Assembly (NCBI RefSeq): GCF_005405205.1
Contig: NZ_BJDP01000008.1
Span: forward strand, 54,550 to 118,549
Source: Enterococcus pingfangensis
GTDB lineage: Bacteria > Bacillota > Bacilli > Lactobacillales > Enterococcaceae
Length of the DNA stretch: 64,000 nt
Direction of reading: 5' to 3'
Below the pieces are notes generated by a model. That model searched no databases. It had not been told where the DNA came from and saw only the letters and a list, made by a program, of their open reading frames with translations. Of this stretch, positions 27,636 through 36,143 are shown one piece after another. The stretch's first letter is position 1; the number at the start of each line of letters is the position of its first letter. The position numbers were made by a program, and so were the translations under genes.

Positions 27636-27641
27636 TATAAT
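27636..27641 (+). promoter_or_regulatory. Extended -10 for ypmB-aspB-asnS
   Basis: TGgTATAAT at 27633-27641 is a perfect extended -10, with no clear -35. It lies just after the dinG stop codon and could drive the following three genes separately. Confidence 0.5.
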
Positions 27642-27667
27642 GTAGCTTGTCTGGAAGGAGGATGATC

Positions 27668-28171
27668 TTGGATACGAATAGTGCAGGACAACAAAAACTC
27701 AACCGTTGGCTGTTAGGAATCGTGACTTTTTTATTGATCATTATTGTAGGAGCTACTATGATTTTTATTCGTTCAAATCGTCCGATGCAGCAAGCCAAAA
27801 AAGAAGCTGTCCAAATGGCAGAGAAATATGCTGACTTAAAAACGGTGGATCAATTTTATTGGTTCAATCGCGAAAAGACTTATTTTACAGTCACTGGTGA
27901 AAACAACACTGGCGAAGCGATCATTGCGATTGTTCCGAAATCTGGGGAAAAAGTCCGTGTTCTAAATCAAAAAGACGGCCTGACAGAACAGCAAGTAGAA
28001 AAACTTTTTGAAAGTGATCATCCGAAGCTGATTTTTGAAAAAGCCAATCTGGGAATCTATCAGGATCAAACGGCCTGGGAAATCACCGCAAAAGATGAGC
28101 AAGGCGAGATTCATTACTATTTGCTGGCATTTAAAGACGGCGAAGAAATCAAAGTCATCAAAAAAATTTAA
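27668..28171 (+). CDS. ypmB: YpmB-like DUF5590 membrane-anchored protein
   Basis: A 167-residue protein with one membrane helix (about 16-40, LLGIVTFLLIIIVGATMIFI) and an extracytoplasmic domain (about 45-167) holding two related repeats of the DUF5590/PepSY-like type. These are seen in the pattern K..A...A..Y..L..V..FYWFNREKTYFTVTG and again near AWEITAKDEQGEIHYY. The start is set at TTG 27668, six bases after AGGAGG; the ATG at 27662 touches that site. Position between dinG and aspB is as in B. subtilis ypmB. The function is unknown. Confidence 0.82.
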   Translation: MDTNSAGQQKLNRWLLGIVTFLLIIIVGATMIFIRSNRPMQQAKKEAVQMAEKYADLKTVDQFYWFNREKTYFTVTGENNTGEAIIAIVPKSGEKVRVLNQKDGLTEQQVEKLFESDHPKLIFEKANLGIYQDQTAWEITAKDEQGEIHYYLLAFKDGEEIKVIKKI

Positions 28172-28198
28172 AAAATCTTGGTAAGGGAGTTATCAGTC

Positions 28199-29386
28199 AT
28201 GAAATTATCTCAACGTGTAACAAACCTAGAACCGTCCGTCACTTTGGCAGCGGCTGCTAAAGCGAAAGAATTGAAAGCTCAAGGATTAGATGTCATTAAT
28301 CTGACTGTCGGAGAGCCGAATTTTACTACTCCGGAAAATATCGAATCTGCTGCGATCGAGGGAATCAAAAGCGGCAAGGTCAGTTTCTACACCCCGTCTG
28401 GCGGAACACCGGAATTGAAGGCTGCAATTGCAGGTTTTACTGAGAAAAATTATGGCTTGATGATTGAACCTAAAAATATTATCGTAACTAGTGGTGCCAA
28501 ATTTGCTTTGTATACATTGTTTCAAGCGATTTTGGATGCGGGAGATGAAGTGATCATCCCAGTTCCTTATTGGGTCAGCTACGGCGAACAAGTCAAACTA
28601 GCGCAAGGCAATCCGATTTTTGTAACGGGATCACAGGAAAATGATTACAAGATCACCCTTGATCAGCTTGAAGCCGCGCGGACTGAAAAGACGAAAGCAC
28701 TGATCATTAACTCACCGTCGAATCCAACGGGAATGATCTACACAGAAGCCGAATTACGCGAGATCGGCGAATGGGCAGTTCGTCACGAGCTGTTGATAGT
28801 TTCGGATGATATTTATGATCATCTTGTTTATAATGGAAACGAGGCAACTCATATTGCTTCTCTATCTGACGAGATTTTCCACCATACAGTAATTATCAAC
28901 GGCGTATCAAAGACGTATTCGATGACAGGCTGGCGAATTGGTTATGCGATCGGAAACGCGGAGATTATCGGCGCAATGACTTCAATTGCTTCGCAAGCAA
29001 CCAGCAATCCGGCATCAGTTAGCCAAGCTGCCGCAGTAGAAGCTCTAGCCGGTGAGCAAGCGACCGCAGAAAAAATGCGTCAAGCATTTGAAGAACGGTT
29101 GAACACGATCTATCCTAAACTTGCTGCCGTGCCTGGTTTCAAATTGAACAAACCGCAAGGCGCATTTTATCTGTTTCCAAATATCAAGGAAGCGATGGCA
29201 ATGGGCGGTTATGACAATGTGACGACTTGGGTAAATGATTTGCTGGAACAAGAACACGTCGCGCTGGTCACAGGCGAAGGTTTTGGCGCTCCTGATAATG
29301 TCCGGATGAGTTACTCAGCCAGCATGGAGGATTTAGAAGAAGCTGTTGTACGGATTCGCCGCTTTATCGAAAATAGTAAGCAGTAA
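28199..29386 (+). CDS. aspB: Aspartate aminotransferase, class I/II PLP enzyme
   Basis: A 395-residue enzyme exchanging the amino group between aspartate and 2-oxoglutarate. Visible features are the N-terminal VINLTVGEPNFTTP segment, PYWVSYGE, NSPSNPTGM, the DDIYDHL aspartate and the PLP lysine in GVSKTYSMTGWRIGY. The C-terminal RMSYSAS holds the substrate-binding arginine. The ATG at 28199 follows AAGGGAG; an upstream in-frame start lacks a site. It is followed 39 bases later by asnS, so aspartate production is linked to Asn-tRNA charging. Confidence 0.93.
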   Translation: MKLSQRVTNLEPSVTLAAAAKAKELKAQGLDVINLTVGEPNFTTPENIESAAIEGIKSGKVSFYTPSGGTPELKAAIAGFTEKNYGLMIEPKNIIVTSGAKFALYTLFQAILDAGDEVIIPVPYWVSYGEQVKLAQGNPIFVTGSQENDYKITLDQLEAARTEKTKALIINSPSNPTGMIYTEAELREIGEWAVRHELLIVSDDIYDHLVYNGNEATHIASLSDEIFHHTVIINGVSKTYSMTGWRIGYAIGNAEIIGAMTSIASQATSNPASVSQAAAVEALAGEQATAEKMRQAFEERLNTIYPKLAAVPGFKLNKPQGAFYLFPNIKEAMAMGGYDNVTTWVNDLLEQEHVALVTGEGFGAPDNVRMSYSASMEDLEEAVVRIRRFIENSKQ

Positions 29387-29425
29387 AAAATCATTTCGGG
29401 ATAAATAAAGTTAGGAGAGACATTT

Positions 29426-30724
29426 GTGGAACAAATTCAAATCATCGATGCCAAGAATCATGTTGGCGAAACAGTAAAAATCGGCGCTTGGGTCGCAAAT
29501 AAACGTTCAAGCGGAAAGATCTCTTTTTTACAATTACGTGATGGAACAGCTTATTTCCAAGCAGTCGTTGTAAAAAGTGAAGTGCCCGAAGAGGTCTTCC
29601 ATTTAGCCAAAGAATTGACACAAGAAACATCGATCATTGTAACTGGTGAAATTCGTGAAGACACACGCTCAAAATTCGGTTATGAATTAGGCGTAAAAGA
29701 AATCGAAGTGATCGGCGAAAGTCACGATTATCCAATCACGCCGAAAGAACACGGGGTCGATTTCTTAATGGATCATCGTCATCTGTGGTTGCGTTCATCA
29801 CAACAACACGCGATCATGTTGATCCGCAACGAAGTAATCCGTGCAACGTATGAATTTTTCAATGACAACGGCTTTGTTAAAGTTGATCCGCCGATTTTAA
29901 CTGGTTCAGCGCCAGAAGGAACCAGCGATTTATTTGAAACTAATTATTTTGACCAAAAAGCCTACCTTTCTCAAAGCGGACAGCTATACATGGAAGCTGC
30001 AGCGATGGCGTTAGGTAAAGTTTTCTCATTCGGTCCAACGTTCCGAGCCGAGAAATCAAAAACACGCCGTCATTTGATCGAATTTTGGATGATCGAACCA
30101 GAGATGGCTTTCATGCATCAAGAAGAAAGCTTGGAAGTTCAAGAACAATACGTTGCGTATTTAGTTCAAAGTGTCTTAACGAATTGCGACTATGCGTTAG
30201 ATGTTTTAGGTCGTGACAAAGAAGTCTTGAAGAATTACACAAAACTTCCTTATCCTCGGATTTCTTACGATGATGCGGTTGAATTGTTGAAGAAAAATGG
30301 CTTTGAAGATATTGAATGGGGCGATGATTTTGGTTCGCCGCATGAAACCTTTATCGCCAATTCTTTTGATCGTCCAGTGTTCATTTTAAATTATCCAAAA
30401 GCGATCAAACCATTCTACATGAAACCACATCCAACACGTGAAGATGTGGTGATCTGCGCTGACTTGATTGCACCAGAAGGTTATGGTGAAATCATTGGCG
30501 GTTCGGAACGGGCGACGGATTATAATTATTTATTAGAACAGATCCGCGAAGCCGGTTTAAGTGAAGAAGAATATTCATGGTATTTAGATTTGCGTAAATA
30601 TGGTACAGTGCCGCATGCCGGTTTTGGTCTAGGACTTGAACGGACGATCACGTTCATTGCTGGGATCGATCATGTGCGTGAAGCCATTCCATTCCCACGT
30701 TTATTGAATCGAATCTATCCATAA
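29426..30724 (+). CDS. asnS: Asparaginyl-tRNA synthetase
   Basis: A 432-residue class IIb synthetase. The N-terminal OB-fold anticodon domain (about 1-110) contains [23 protein letters not shown]. The catalytic core has motif 2 [15 protein letters not shown] and motif 3 GFGLGLERT. The sequence [16 protein letters not shown] is typical of the AsnRS branch. The start is GTG at 29426 after AGGAGAG. No T-box leader is present before it, so control probably comes from upstream. Confidence 0.96.
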   Translation: MEQIQIIDAKNHVGETVKIGAWVANKRSSGKISFLQLRDGTAYFQAVVVKSEVPEEVFHLAKELTQETSIIVTGEIREDTRSKFGYELGVKEIEVIGESHDYPITPKEHGVDFLMDHRHLWLRSSQQHAIMLIRNEVIRATYEFFNDNGFVKVDPPILTGSAPEGTSDLFETNYFDQKAYLSQSGQLYMEAAAMALGKVFSFGPTFRAEKSKTRRHLIEFWMIEPEMAFMHQEESLEVQEQYVAYLVQSVLTNCDYALDVLGRDKEVLKNYTKLPYPRISYDDAVELLKKNGFEDIEWGDDFGSPHETFIANSFDRPVFILNYPKAIKPFYMKPHPTREDVVICADLIAPEGYGEIIGGSERATDYNYLLEQIREAGLSEEEYSWYLDLRKYGTVPHAGFGLGLERTITFIAGIDHVREAIPFPRLLNRIYP

Positions 30725-30737
30725 TAAAAGTAAGATG

Positions 30738-30768
30738 AAGTGTCGAGAGATTCTCGACGCTTTTTTTG
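30738..30768 (+). terminator. Terminator after asnS
   Basis: GTGTCGAGA pairs with TTCTCGACGC, followed by T7, ending the ypmB-aspB-asnS transcript. Confidence 0.9.
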
Positions 30769-30838
30769 TTGAGCTCAAGCGCAAATAGTTAGTCATAAAA
30801 AATTGCTGTTTTCTTGTTTGAAAAAGCTTTCATTTCGA

Positions 30839-30889
30839 TTGACATATGAGTGTTCGTTCATATATAATAAACATGAGGAAATATTCATA
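30839..30889 (+). promoter_or_regulatory. Promoter with two ArsR/SmtB-type operators
   Basis: A perfect TTGACA (30839-30844) and TATAAT (30863-30868) are 18 bases apart. TATGAG-N6-TTCATA fills 30845-30862 between them. A second copy, CATGAG-N6-TTCATA, lies at 30872-30889, 27 bases further. The TATGAA-N6-TTCATA dyad is the pattern bound by zinc/cadmium sensors such as CzrA. No ArsR-type gene is visible nearby. Confidence 0.75.
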
Positions 30890-30910
30890 TGTAAGAGAGA
30901 AGGGAATCTC

Positions 30911-32968
30911 ATGGAAAAAGTATATCGATTAGATGGGTTGGATTGTGCGAATTGCGCCGCTAAAATTGAACGATCGGTCCAACAAATCAATGGGGTTGAA
31001 AATGCGCAAGTGGATTTCATCAGCACGAAACTGACGATTGTCGCACCTGAAAAAGAGATTGAGCGCGTCAGTGAAGAGGCAAAAGCAGTCATTAATAAAT
31101 TAGAACCCGAAGTAGAAGTAAATAATATCCAGACTGAGAAAACCGAAGAAAGTTCGAAAGGAAAAATCATTCAGATCGCAGCGGCGCTTGTCGGATTAAG
31201 TCTTTTGCTTATTTTTCCGCTAGCCATGCCTTGGAAGTTAGTTGCTTATCTGATTTTATACTTATGGATCGGTTATGACGTATTAAAGACGGCGGCCACC
31301 AACATTTTCCATGGAGAGATCTTCGATGAAAACTTTTTAATGGCAATCGCAACGATCGGCGCGATTGCGATCGGCGAGTATCCAGAAGCGGTGGCGGTCA
31401 TGTTGTTTTATCAAGTCGGTGAATTTTTCCAAGATTATGCTGTGGAAAAATCAAGGAAATCAATCAGTTCACTGTTAGCGATCCGACCTGATTCAGCTAA
31501 TTTGATTCAAGACGGCACAGTGAAAAAAGTAGCACCGAAAACGATTAAAGTTGGTGATCAGATTTTGATCAAACCGGGAGAAAAAGTTCCACTAGATGGG
31601 ATCGTCAAGAAAGGCAGCTCAATGCTGGATACGTCAGCGTTGACCGGCGAGTCGGTTCCCCGCAGTATTTATCCGTCTGAGCAGATCCTTAGCGGCTTTA
31701 TCAATCAAAGCGGACAATTAACGGTTGAAGTAACTGCGACATTTGGTGAATCGACTGTCAGCAAGATTTTGGATCTTGTTGAAAATGCCAGCAGTAAAAA
31801 AGCGCCAGCAGAAAACTTCATCACTAGTTTTGCCCGCTACTATACGCCGATCGTTGTCGGATTGGCAGTTTTATTAGCTGTTGTTCCGCCACTTGTGACG
31901 GGTGATCCTTTTTATGATTGGATCTACCGTGCGTTGACTTTCTTAGTTATTTCTTGTCCATGTGCTTTAGTTATCTCTGTTCCATTGAGTTTTTTTGGCG
32001 GGATCGGCGGTGCCAGCAAAGCTGGCATCTTGATCAAAGGAAGCAACTATATCGAAACACTAGCCAACGTTGAAACACTTGTCTTTGATAAAACAGGAAC
32101 GTTGACTAAAGGCGTCTTTGAAGTGCAGCAAGTTGAAACAACCATCGATCGGAATCTATTTTTACACTATGTGGCAAGTGCTGAACAAAGTTCTAGTCAT
32201 CCAATTGCACAATCAATCGTAAAATATGTCGATCGACCATTACTGCCAGTGAGTGAGCTAAAAGAAATCGCCGGTTTTGGTATTTCAGTGATGATCGAAA
32301 CGCATCACTTATTAGTAGGAAACGAAAAATTATTAGCTGAATCTCAGATTTCTTTTCCGGTAATCGATCAAATCGGAACGATCGTTTATGTCGCAATGGA
32401 TGGAAAATACATTGGTCATTTAGTGATCGCAGATGAATTAAAAGACAACGTCGCTGCAGCGTTGGAAAAAGCCAAAGAACTTGGCGTGAAACGTACCGTG
32501 ATGTTGACGGGTGACAATCAAGGAATTGCAGATGTAATCGGCAAAAAAATCGGGATCGATCAAGTGTACAGCGAATTATTGCCAGAAGATAAGGTCCATC
32601 ATTTAGAAGATGAATTGAAACGCGAACACAAAACGGCCTTTGTCGGGGATGGAATGAATGATGCGCCCGTCTTAGCACGATCAGATATCGGGATCGCGAT
32701 GGGCGGACTTGGCTCAGACGCTGCGATCGAAGCGGCGGATGTTGTGATTATGGATGATCAGCCGGCTAAGATTCCAGTAGCAATCCGAATCGCTCGTAAG
32801 ACTATGGGCATCGTCAAACAAAATATCGTTTTTGCGATTGGCGTAAAAATTTTAGTGTTGATTTTAGGCGCACTAGGATTTGCGACCATGTATGCTGCGG
32901 TCTTTGCAGATGTTGGAGTAACTGTGATCGCAGTATTGAATGCGATGCGGTGTTTGAAAATAAAATAG
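30911..32968 (+). CDS. Zinc/cadmium-type P1B ATPase (CadA/ZntA-like)
   Basis: A 685-residue heavy-metal efflux ATPase. The N-terminal HMA domain has the metal-binding LDGLDCANCAAK (about 6-17). Eight membrane helices are expected. The TGES actuator is in LTGESVPR. The membrane metal site is SCPCALVIS, and the phosphorylation site is DKTGTLTKG. The hinge is GDGMNDAP. The last helix region ends near VGVTVIAVLNAMR, where zinc-type pumps carry an Asp in a DVG motif, seen here as FADVGVTV. This favours Zn2+/Cd2+/Pb2+ over copper. The ATG at 30911 follows AGAAGGGA. The promoter carries ArsR-type operators. It lies beside the copper operon but has its own terminator. Confidence 0.9.
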   Translation: MEKVYRLDGLDCANCAAKIERSVQQINGVENAQVDFISTKLTIVAPEKEIERVSEEAKAVINKLEPEVEVNNIQTEKTEESSKGKIIQIAAALVGLSLLLIFPLAMPWKLVAYLILYLWIGYDVLKTAATNIFHGEIFDENFLMAIATIGAIAIGEYPEAVAVMLFYQVGEFFQDYAVEKSRKSISSLLAIRPDSANLIQDGTVKKVAPKTIKVGDQILIKPGEKVPLDGIVKKGSSMLDTSALTGESVPRSIYPSEQILSGFINQSGQLTVEVTATFGESTVSKILDLVENASSKKAPAENFITSFARYYTPIVVGLAVLLAVVPPLVTGDPFYDWIYRALTFLVISCPCALVISVPLSFFGGIGGASKAGILIKGSNYIETLANVETLVFDKTGTLTKGVFEVQQVETTIDRNLFLHYVASAEQSSSHPIAQSIVKYVDRPLLPVSELKEIAGFGISVMIETHHLLVGNEKLLAESQISFPVIDQIGTIVYVAMDGKYIGHLVIADELKDNVAAALEKAKELGVKRTVMLTGDNQGIADVIGKKIGIDQVYSELLPEDKVHHLEDELKREHKTAFVGDGMNDAPVLARSDIGIAMGGLGSDAAIEAADVVIMDDQPAKIPVAIRIARKTMGIVKQNIVFAIGVKILVLILGALGFATMYAAVFADVGVTVIAVLNAMRCLKIK

Positions 32969-32977
32969 TTGCGCAAG

Positions 32978-33009
32978 AAACAGTCTTCTTTTTTGAAGGC
33001 TGTTTTTTT
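32978..33009 (+). terminator. Terminator after the Zn/Cd ATPase gene
   Basis: AAACAGTCTTC pairs with GAAGGCTGTTT over a T6 loop (one G-T wobble), followed by a T run. Confidence 0.88.
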
Positions 33010-33135
33010 GTACAATTTGCAACGCAATCAAGTTTATTTAACAAAAAAATGTAATAAAGAACGCATGCTAAACAGAGTCAGATCAGCAGATAATGTGGCT
33101 GCCGCAAAAAAACTAAAAAAAAAACAGCAAAAGGG

Positions 33136-33186
33136 TTGACGAATATCGATTACAACTGTAAACTTAAAAAGTAGATTACAATTGTA
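33136..33186 (+). promoter_or_regulatory. cop promoter with two CopY boxes
   Basis: TTGACG (33136-33141) and TAAACT (33159-33164) with a 17-base spacer form the promoter. Two cop boxes match TACAnnTGTA exactly: TACAACTGTA (33151-33160) and TACAATTGTA (33177-33186). One overlaps the -10, the other the transcription start region, as in E. hirae. Confidence 0.93.
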
Positions 33187-33205
33187 AACGAAAGGAGTGA
33201 GACTT

Positions 33206-33646
33206 ATGACAATGACGAATACGCCAATCAAGATCAGTGATTCGGAATGGGAAGTCATGCGCGTGATCTGGACACAGGAGTCTACTACCGCCCAAGAAAT
33301 CGTGGATATTCTTGGTCAGACGATGGACTGGAAGGCGGCGACAATCAAAACATTATTAGGCCGTTTAGTAAAGAAAGAAGCTGTTCGAACGGAACAATCA
33401 GGAAAAAAATATATTTATTATCCGGCGATCAGTGAAGGTGAAACTGTCAAAAGTGCAACAGAAAATTTGTTTTCTCATATTTGTGCGAAACGAATCGGTG
33501 AAACAATTGCCGAGTTAGTGGCAGAAGCAGAGCTGACAGAAGCAGACGTCAACTTGATCAAAGAACAGCTGCTCAACAAACAGACTGTAGCGACGATCGA
33601 ATGCAACTGTATTCCCGGCCAATGCGAATGCAATCATCATAAATAA
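33206..33646 (+). CDS. copY: Copper-responsive repressor CopY
   Basis: A 146-residue BlaI/CopY-family repressor. The N-terminal winged helix (about 8-75) includes [13 protein letters not shown] and [12 protein letters not shown]. The C-terminal metal site is [10 protein letters not shown], the exact CxCxxxxCxC signature that binds Zn in the repressing form and Cu(I) for release, with copper delivered by CopZ. The start is the ATG at 33206, eight bases after AGGAG. It is the first gene of copYZAB and represses its own operon through the two boxes upstream. Confidence 0.95.
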   Translation: MTMTNTPIKISDSEWEVMRVIWTQESTTAQEIVDILGQTMDWKAATIKTLLGRLVKKEAVRTEQSGKKYIYYPAISEGETVKSATENLFSHICAKRIGETIAELVAEAELTEADVNLIKEQLLNKQTVATIECNCIPGQCECNHHK

Positions 33647-33746
33647 AACATAGATATTCCGTCGATTTCTTACAGAATCAAGCGGCTAGAAAAATTGAAT
33701 TAGTTAAAACAAAAAAATTATATCTAAGATAGGGAGCGAATCAAAA

Positions 33747-33956
33747 ATGAAAAAACAATTTGCAATCAATGGAATGAGCTGTAATCACTGCGTGGCAACC
33801 GTGGAAAAAGCGATCAATCAATTAGAGGGAATCAATAAAGTGAAAATTGATCTAAAGAAAAATCAAGGCGTCGTTAAATTTGACGAAGCACAAGTATCTG
33901 CAGATCAAATTGCAGCAGCTGTGACAGCAGCGGGATATGAAACTGAGGTGATCTAA
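33747..33956 (+). CDS. copZ: Copper chaperone CopZ
   Basis: A 69-residue HMA-domain protein with the Cu(I) site GMSCNHC (about 9-15) and the beta-alpha-beta-beta-alpha-beta pattern. CopZ carries copper to CopY and interacts with CopA. The gap to copY is 100 bases without a terminator. The RBS is TAGGGAG. Confidence 0.95.
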   Translation: MKKQFAINGMSCNHCVATVEKAINQLEGINKVKIDLKKNQGVVKFDEAQVSADQIAAAVTAAGYETEVI

Positions 33957-36131
33957 TTGGCAGAGGCAACCGTGGAAACATTTGCGATCACCGGCATGAC
34001 TTGTGCCAATTGTTCTGCCCGTGTGGAAAAAGAATTGAAGGCGACAAAAGGTGTGCTGGAAGCAAACGTCAATTTAGCTACCGAAAAGGCGACTGTTCAA
34101 TTTGACGAAAGTCTTACCGCGGAAAATTTAATTCAACGAGTGGAATCTATCGGTTATGGTGCAATTCTTTTTGATGATGAGCATAAGCAAAAGATTGAAC
34201 AAGAAAAAGCGGCCTATCTCACAAAAATGAAACGTGATTTGATCTTGAGTGCTGTTTTGACAGCGCCATTGATGATCGCAATGATTGCGATGCTGTTAGG
34301 CAGTCATGCGGAATGGGTCCATTTTCTACACATACCGCTAGTTCAGCTGATCTTGGCGACGCCGGTTCAATTTGGAGTGGGGCGCCGTTTTTATCGCGGA
34401 GCATATCACGCTTTAAAAACCAATGCACCGAATATGGATGTCTTGGTCGCAATGGGAACGACAGCGGCTTTTGCACTGAGTGTGTATAATGGGTTCTTTA
34501 ATCCACACAATTCAGACTTGTATTTTGAAAGCGGCGGTATGATCATTACGCTGATCTTATTAGGTAAATATTTAGAACAAAAAGCGAAAACTAAAACCAG
34601 TGATGCGATCAAACAGTTAATGAGTTTACAAGCTAAGACTGCGACACGGATCGTAGCTGGTGAAGAAAAACAAGTACCGATCGAAGATGTACAAGCCGGC
34701 GATCTTTTACGTGTTCGTCCAGGAGAACAGATTCCAGTCGACGGAAAGATTTTTGCTGGTCAGACGACGATCGATGAAAGTATGCTGACAGGTGAAAGCT
34801 TGCCAGTGGATAAACAAGTGGATGATCAAGTTTTTGGCGGAACGGTCAATACGACTGGGAGCATTCAATTTACCGCAACCCAAGTCGGTAGTATGACGGT
34901 CCTTTCACGGATCATTCGCATGGTAGAAGATGCTCAAGGCGAAAAAGCTCCGATCCAGCAAATTGCTGATAAAATTTCTAAAATTTTTGTTCCCGTTGTT
35001 TTAGGAATCGCCCTATTAACGTTGCTTGTGACTGGTTTAGTCACACAAGACTGGCAGCAAGCAATTGTTCACAGCGTTGCTGTTTTAGTGATTGCTTGTC
35101 CTTGTGCATTGGGCTTAGCGACACCGACGGCTATTATGGTAGGAACAGGTTTGGGCGCAAAGTCAGGAATCTTGATCAAAGGCGGCGGTGCGTTAGAAAA
35201 AATCGCACATTTGACTACAGTCGTTTTAGATAAGACAGGGACTATTACAGAAGGAAAACCTGTAGTGGCTGATTTTGAGGCTTTTGATCCGCAAGCATTA
35301 GCGTATTTAACTAGTTTAGAACAACAATCAGAACATCCTTTAGCCAAAGCAATCTATCAATACGGAAAAGACCAGACAGACATTTTGCCAGTTGAAAACT
35401 TTGAAAGCCTAACAGGACAAGGCGTTACTGGAGAAATCGATAGAGTAAGTTATTTCGTTGGTTCAAAGCGTGGTTTAAAAGAGCGGGAAATTTCATTTCC
35501 GAAAGAACGTGTGGTAGCGTTAGAAGAAGAAGGCAAAACAGTCATGTTTTTGACCGACCAAACTAAAATTTTGGCAATGATCGCAGTAACTGACCAAGTC
35601 AAAGCATCTTCTAAAGCGGCGATTACAGCATTGCACCAACTTGGAATCAAAGTGAAAATGCTGACGGGAGACAATCCCCAGACGGCGCGGTACATGGGTG
35701 AACAAGTTGGACTGCAAGCAGCAGATATCGTGGCGGAAGTTTTACCGGAAGACAAAGCACAAGTTGTTAAACAACTGCAAACAGCTGGCGAATCTGTAGG
35801 GATGGTTGGTGATGGAATCAACGATGCTCCCGCACTCGCTTTGGCGGATATCGGAATTGCGATGGGCAGCGGAACAGATATCGCGATGGAGACAGCGGAC
35901 ATCACTTTGATGAACAGTGATCTTTTATCCGTTGAAAAAAGTATCCGTTTATCTAAATTGACATTAAGAAAGATCAAGCAAAACTTGTTCTGGGCATTTT
36001 TATACAATGTAATCGGGATTCCATTCGCCGCGTTAGGATTTTTGAATCCGATCATTGCCGGCGGCGCGATGGCGTTTAGTTCCGTCAGTGTATTGTTGAA
36101 TTCGCTCAGCTTGAATCAAAAAAAATTGTAG
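33957..36131 (+). CDS. copA: Copper P1B ATPase CopA
   Basis: A 724-residue pump, close to the length of E. hirae CopA. One HMA domain has [13 protein letters not shown] (about 13-25). It also has LTGES, the intramembrane [20 protein letters not shown] and GDGINDAP. The C-terminal helix carries the copper-type MxxSS pattern in [12 protein letters not shown]. The start is a TTG that begins right after the copZ stop (TAA TTG), with GAGGTGA at eight bases, so the two are coupled. Copper export is the usual role of this class; E. hirae CopA was proposed for uptake. Confidence 0.93.
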   Translation: MAEATVETFAITGMTCANCSARVEKELKATKGVLEANVNLATEKATVQFDESLTAENLIQRVESIGYGAILFDDEHKQKIEQEKAAYLTKMKRDLILSAVLTAPLMIAMIAMLLGSHAEWVHFLHIPLVQLILATPVQFGVGRRFYRGAYHALKTNAPNMDVLVAMGTTAAFALSVYNGFFNPHNSDLYFESGGMIITLILLGKYLEQKAKTKTSDAIKQLMSLQAKTATRIVAGEEKQVPIEDVQAGDLLRVRPGEQIPVDGKIFAGQTTIDESMLTGESLPVDKQVDDQVFGGTVNTTGSIQFTATQVGSMTVLSRIIRMVEDAQGEKAPIQQIADKISKIFVPVVLGIALLTLLVTGLVTQDWQQAIVHSVAVLVIACPCALGLATPTAIMVGTGLGAKSGILIKGGGALEKIAHLTTVVLDKTGTITEGKPVVADFEAFDPQALAYLTSLEQQSEHPLAKAIYQYGKDQTDILPVENFESLTGQGVTGEIDRVSYFVGSKRGLKEREISFPKERVVALEEEGKTVMFLTDQTKILAMIAVTDQVKASSKAAITALHQLGIKVKMLTGDNPQTARYMGEQVGLQAADIVAEVLPEDKAQVVKQLQTAGESVGMVGDGINDAPALALADIGIAMGSGTDIAMETADITLMNSDLLSVEKSIRLSKLTLRKIKQNLFWAFLYNVIGIPFAALGFLNPIIAGGAMAFSSVSVLLNSLSLNQKKL

Positions 36132-36143
36132 GAGGCGTTTAGC

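Noticed and set aside
29387..29425. T-box leader before asnS
   Set aside because: Only 39 bases separate aspB and asnS and no T-box consensus or specifier stem is visible.
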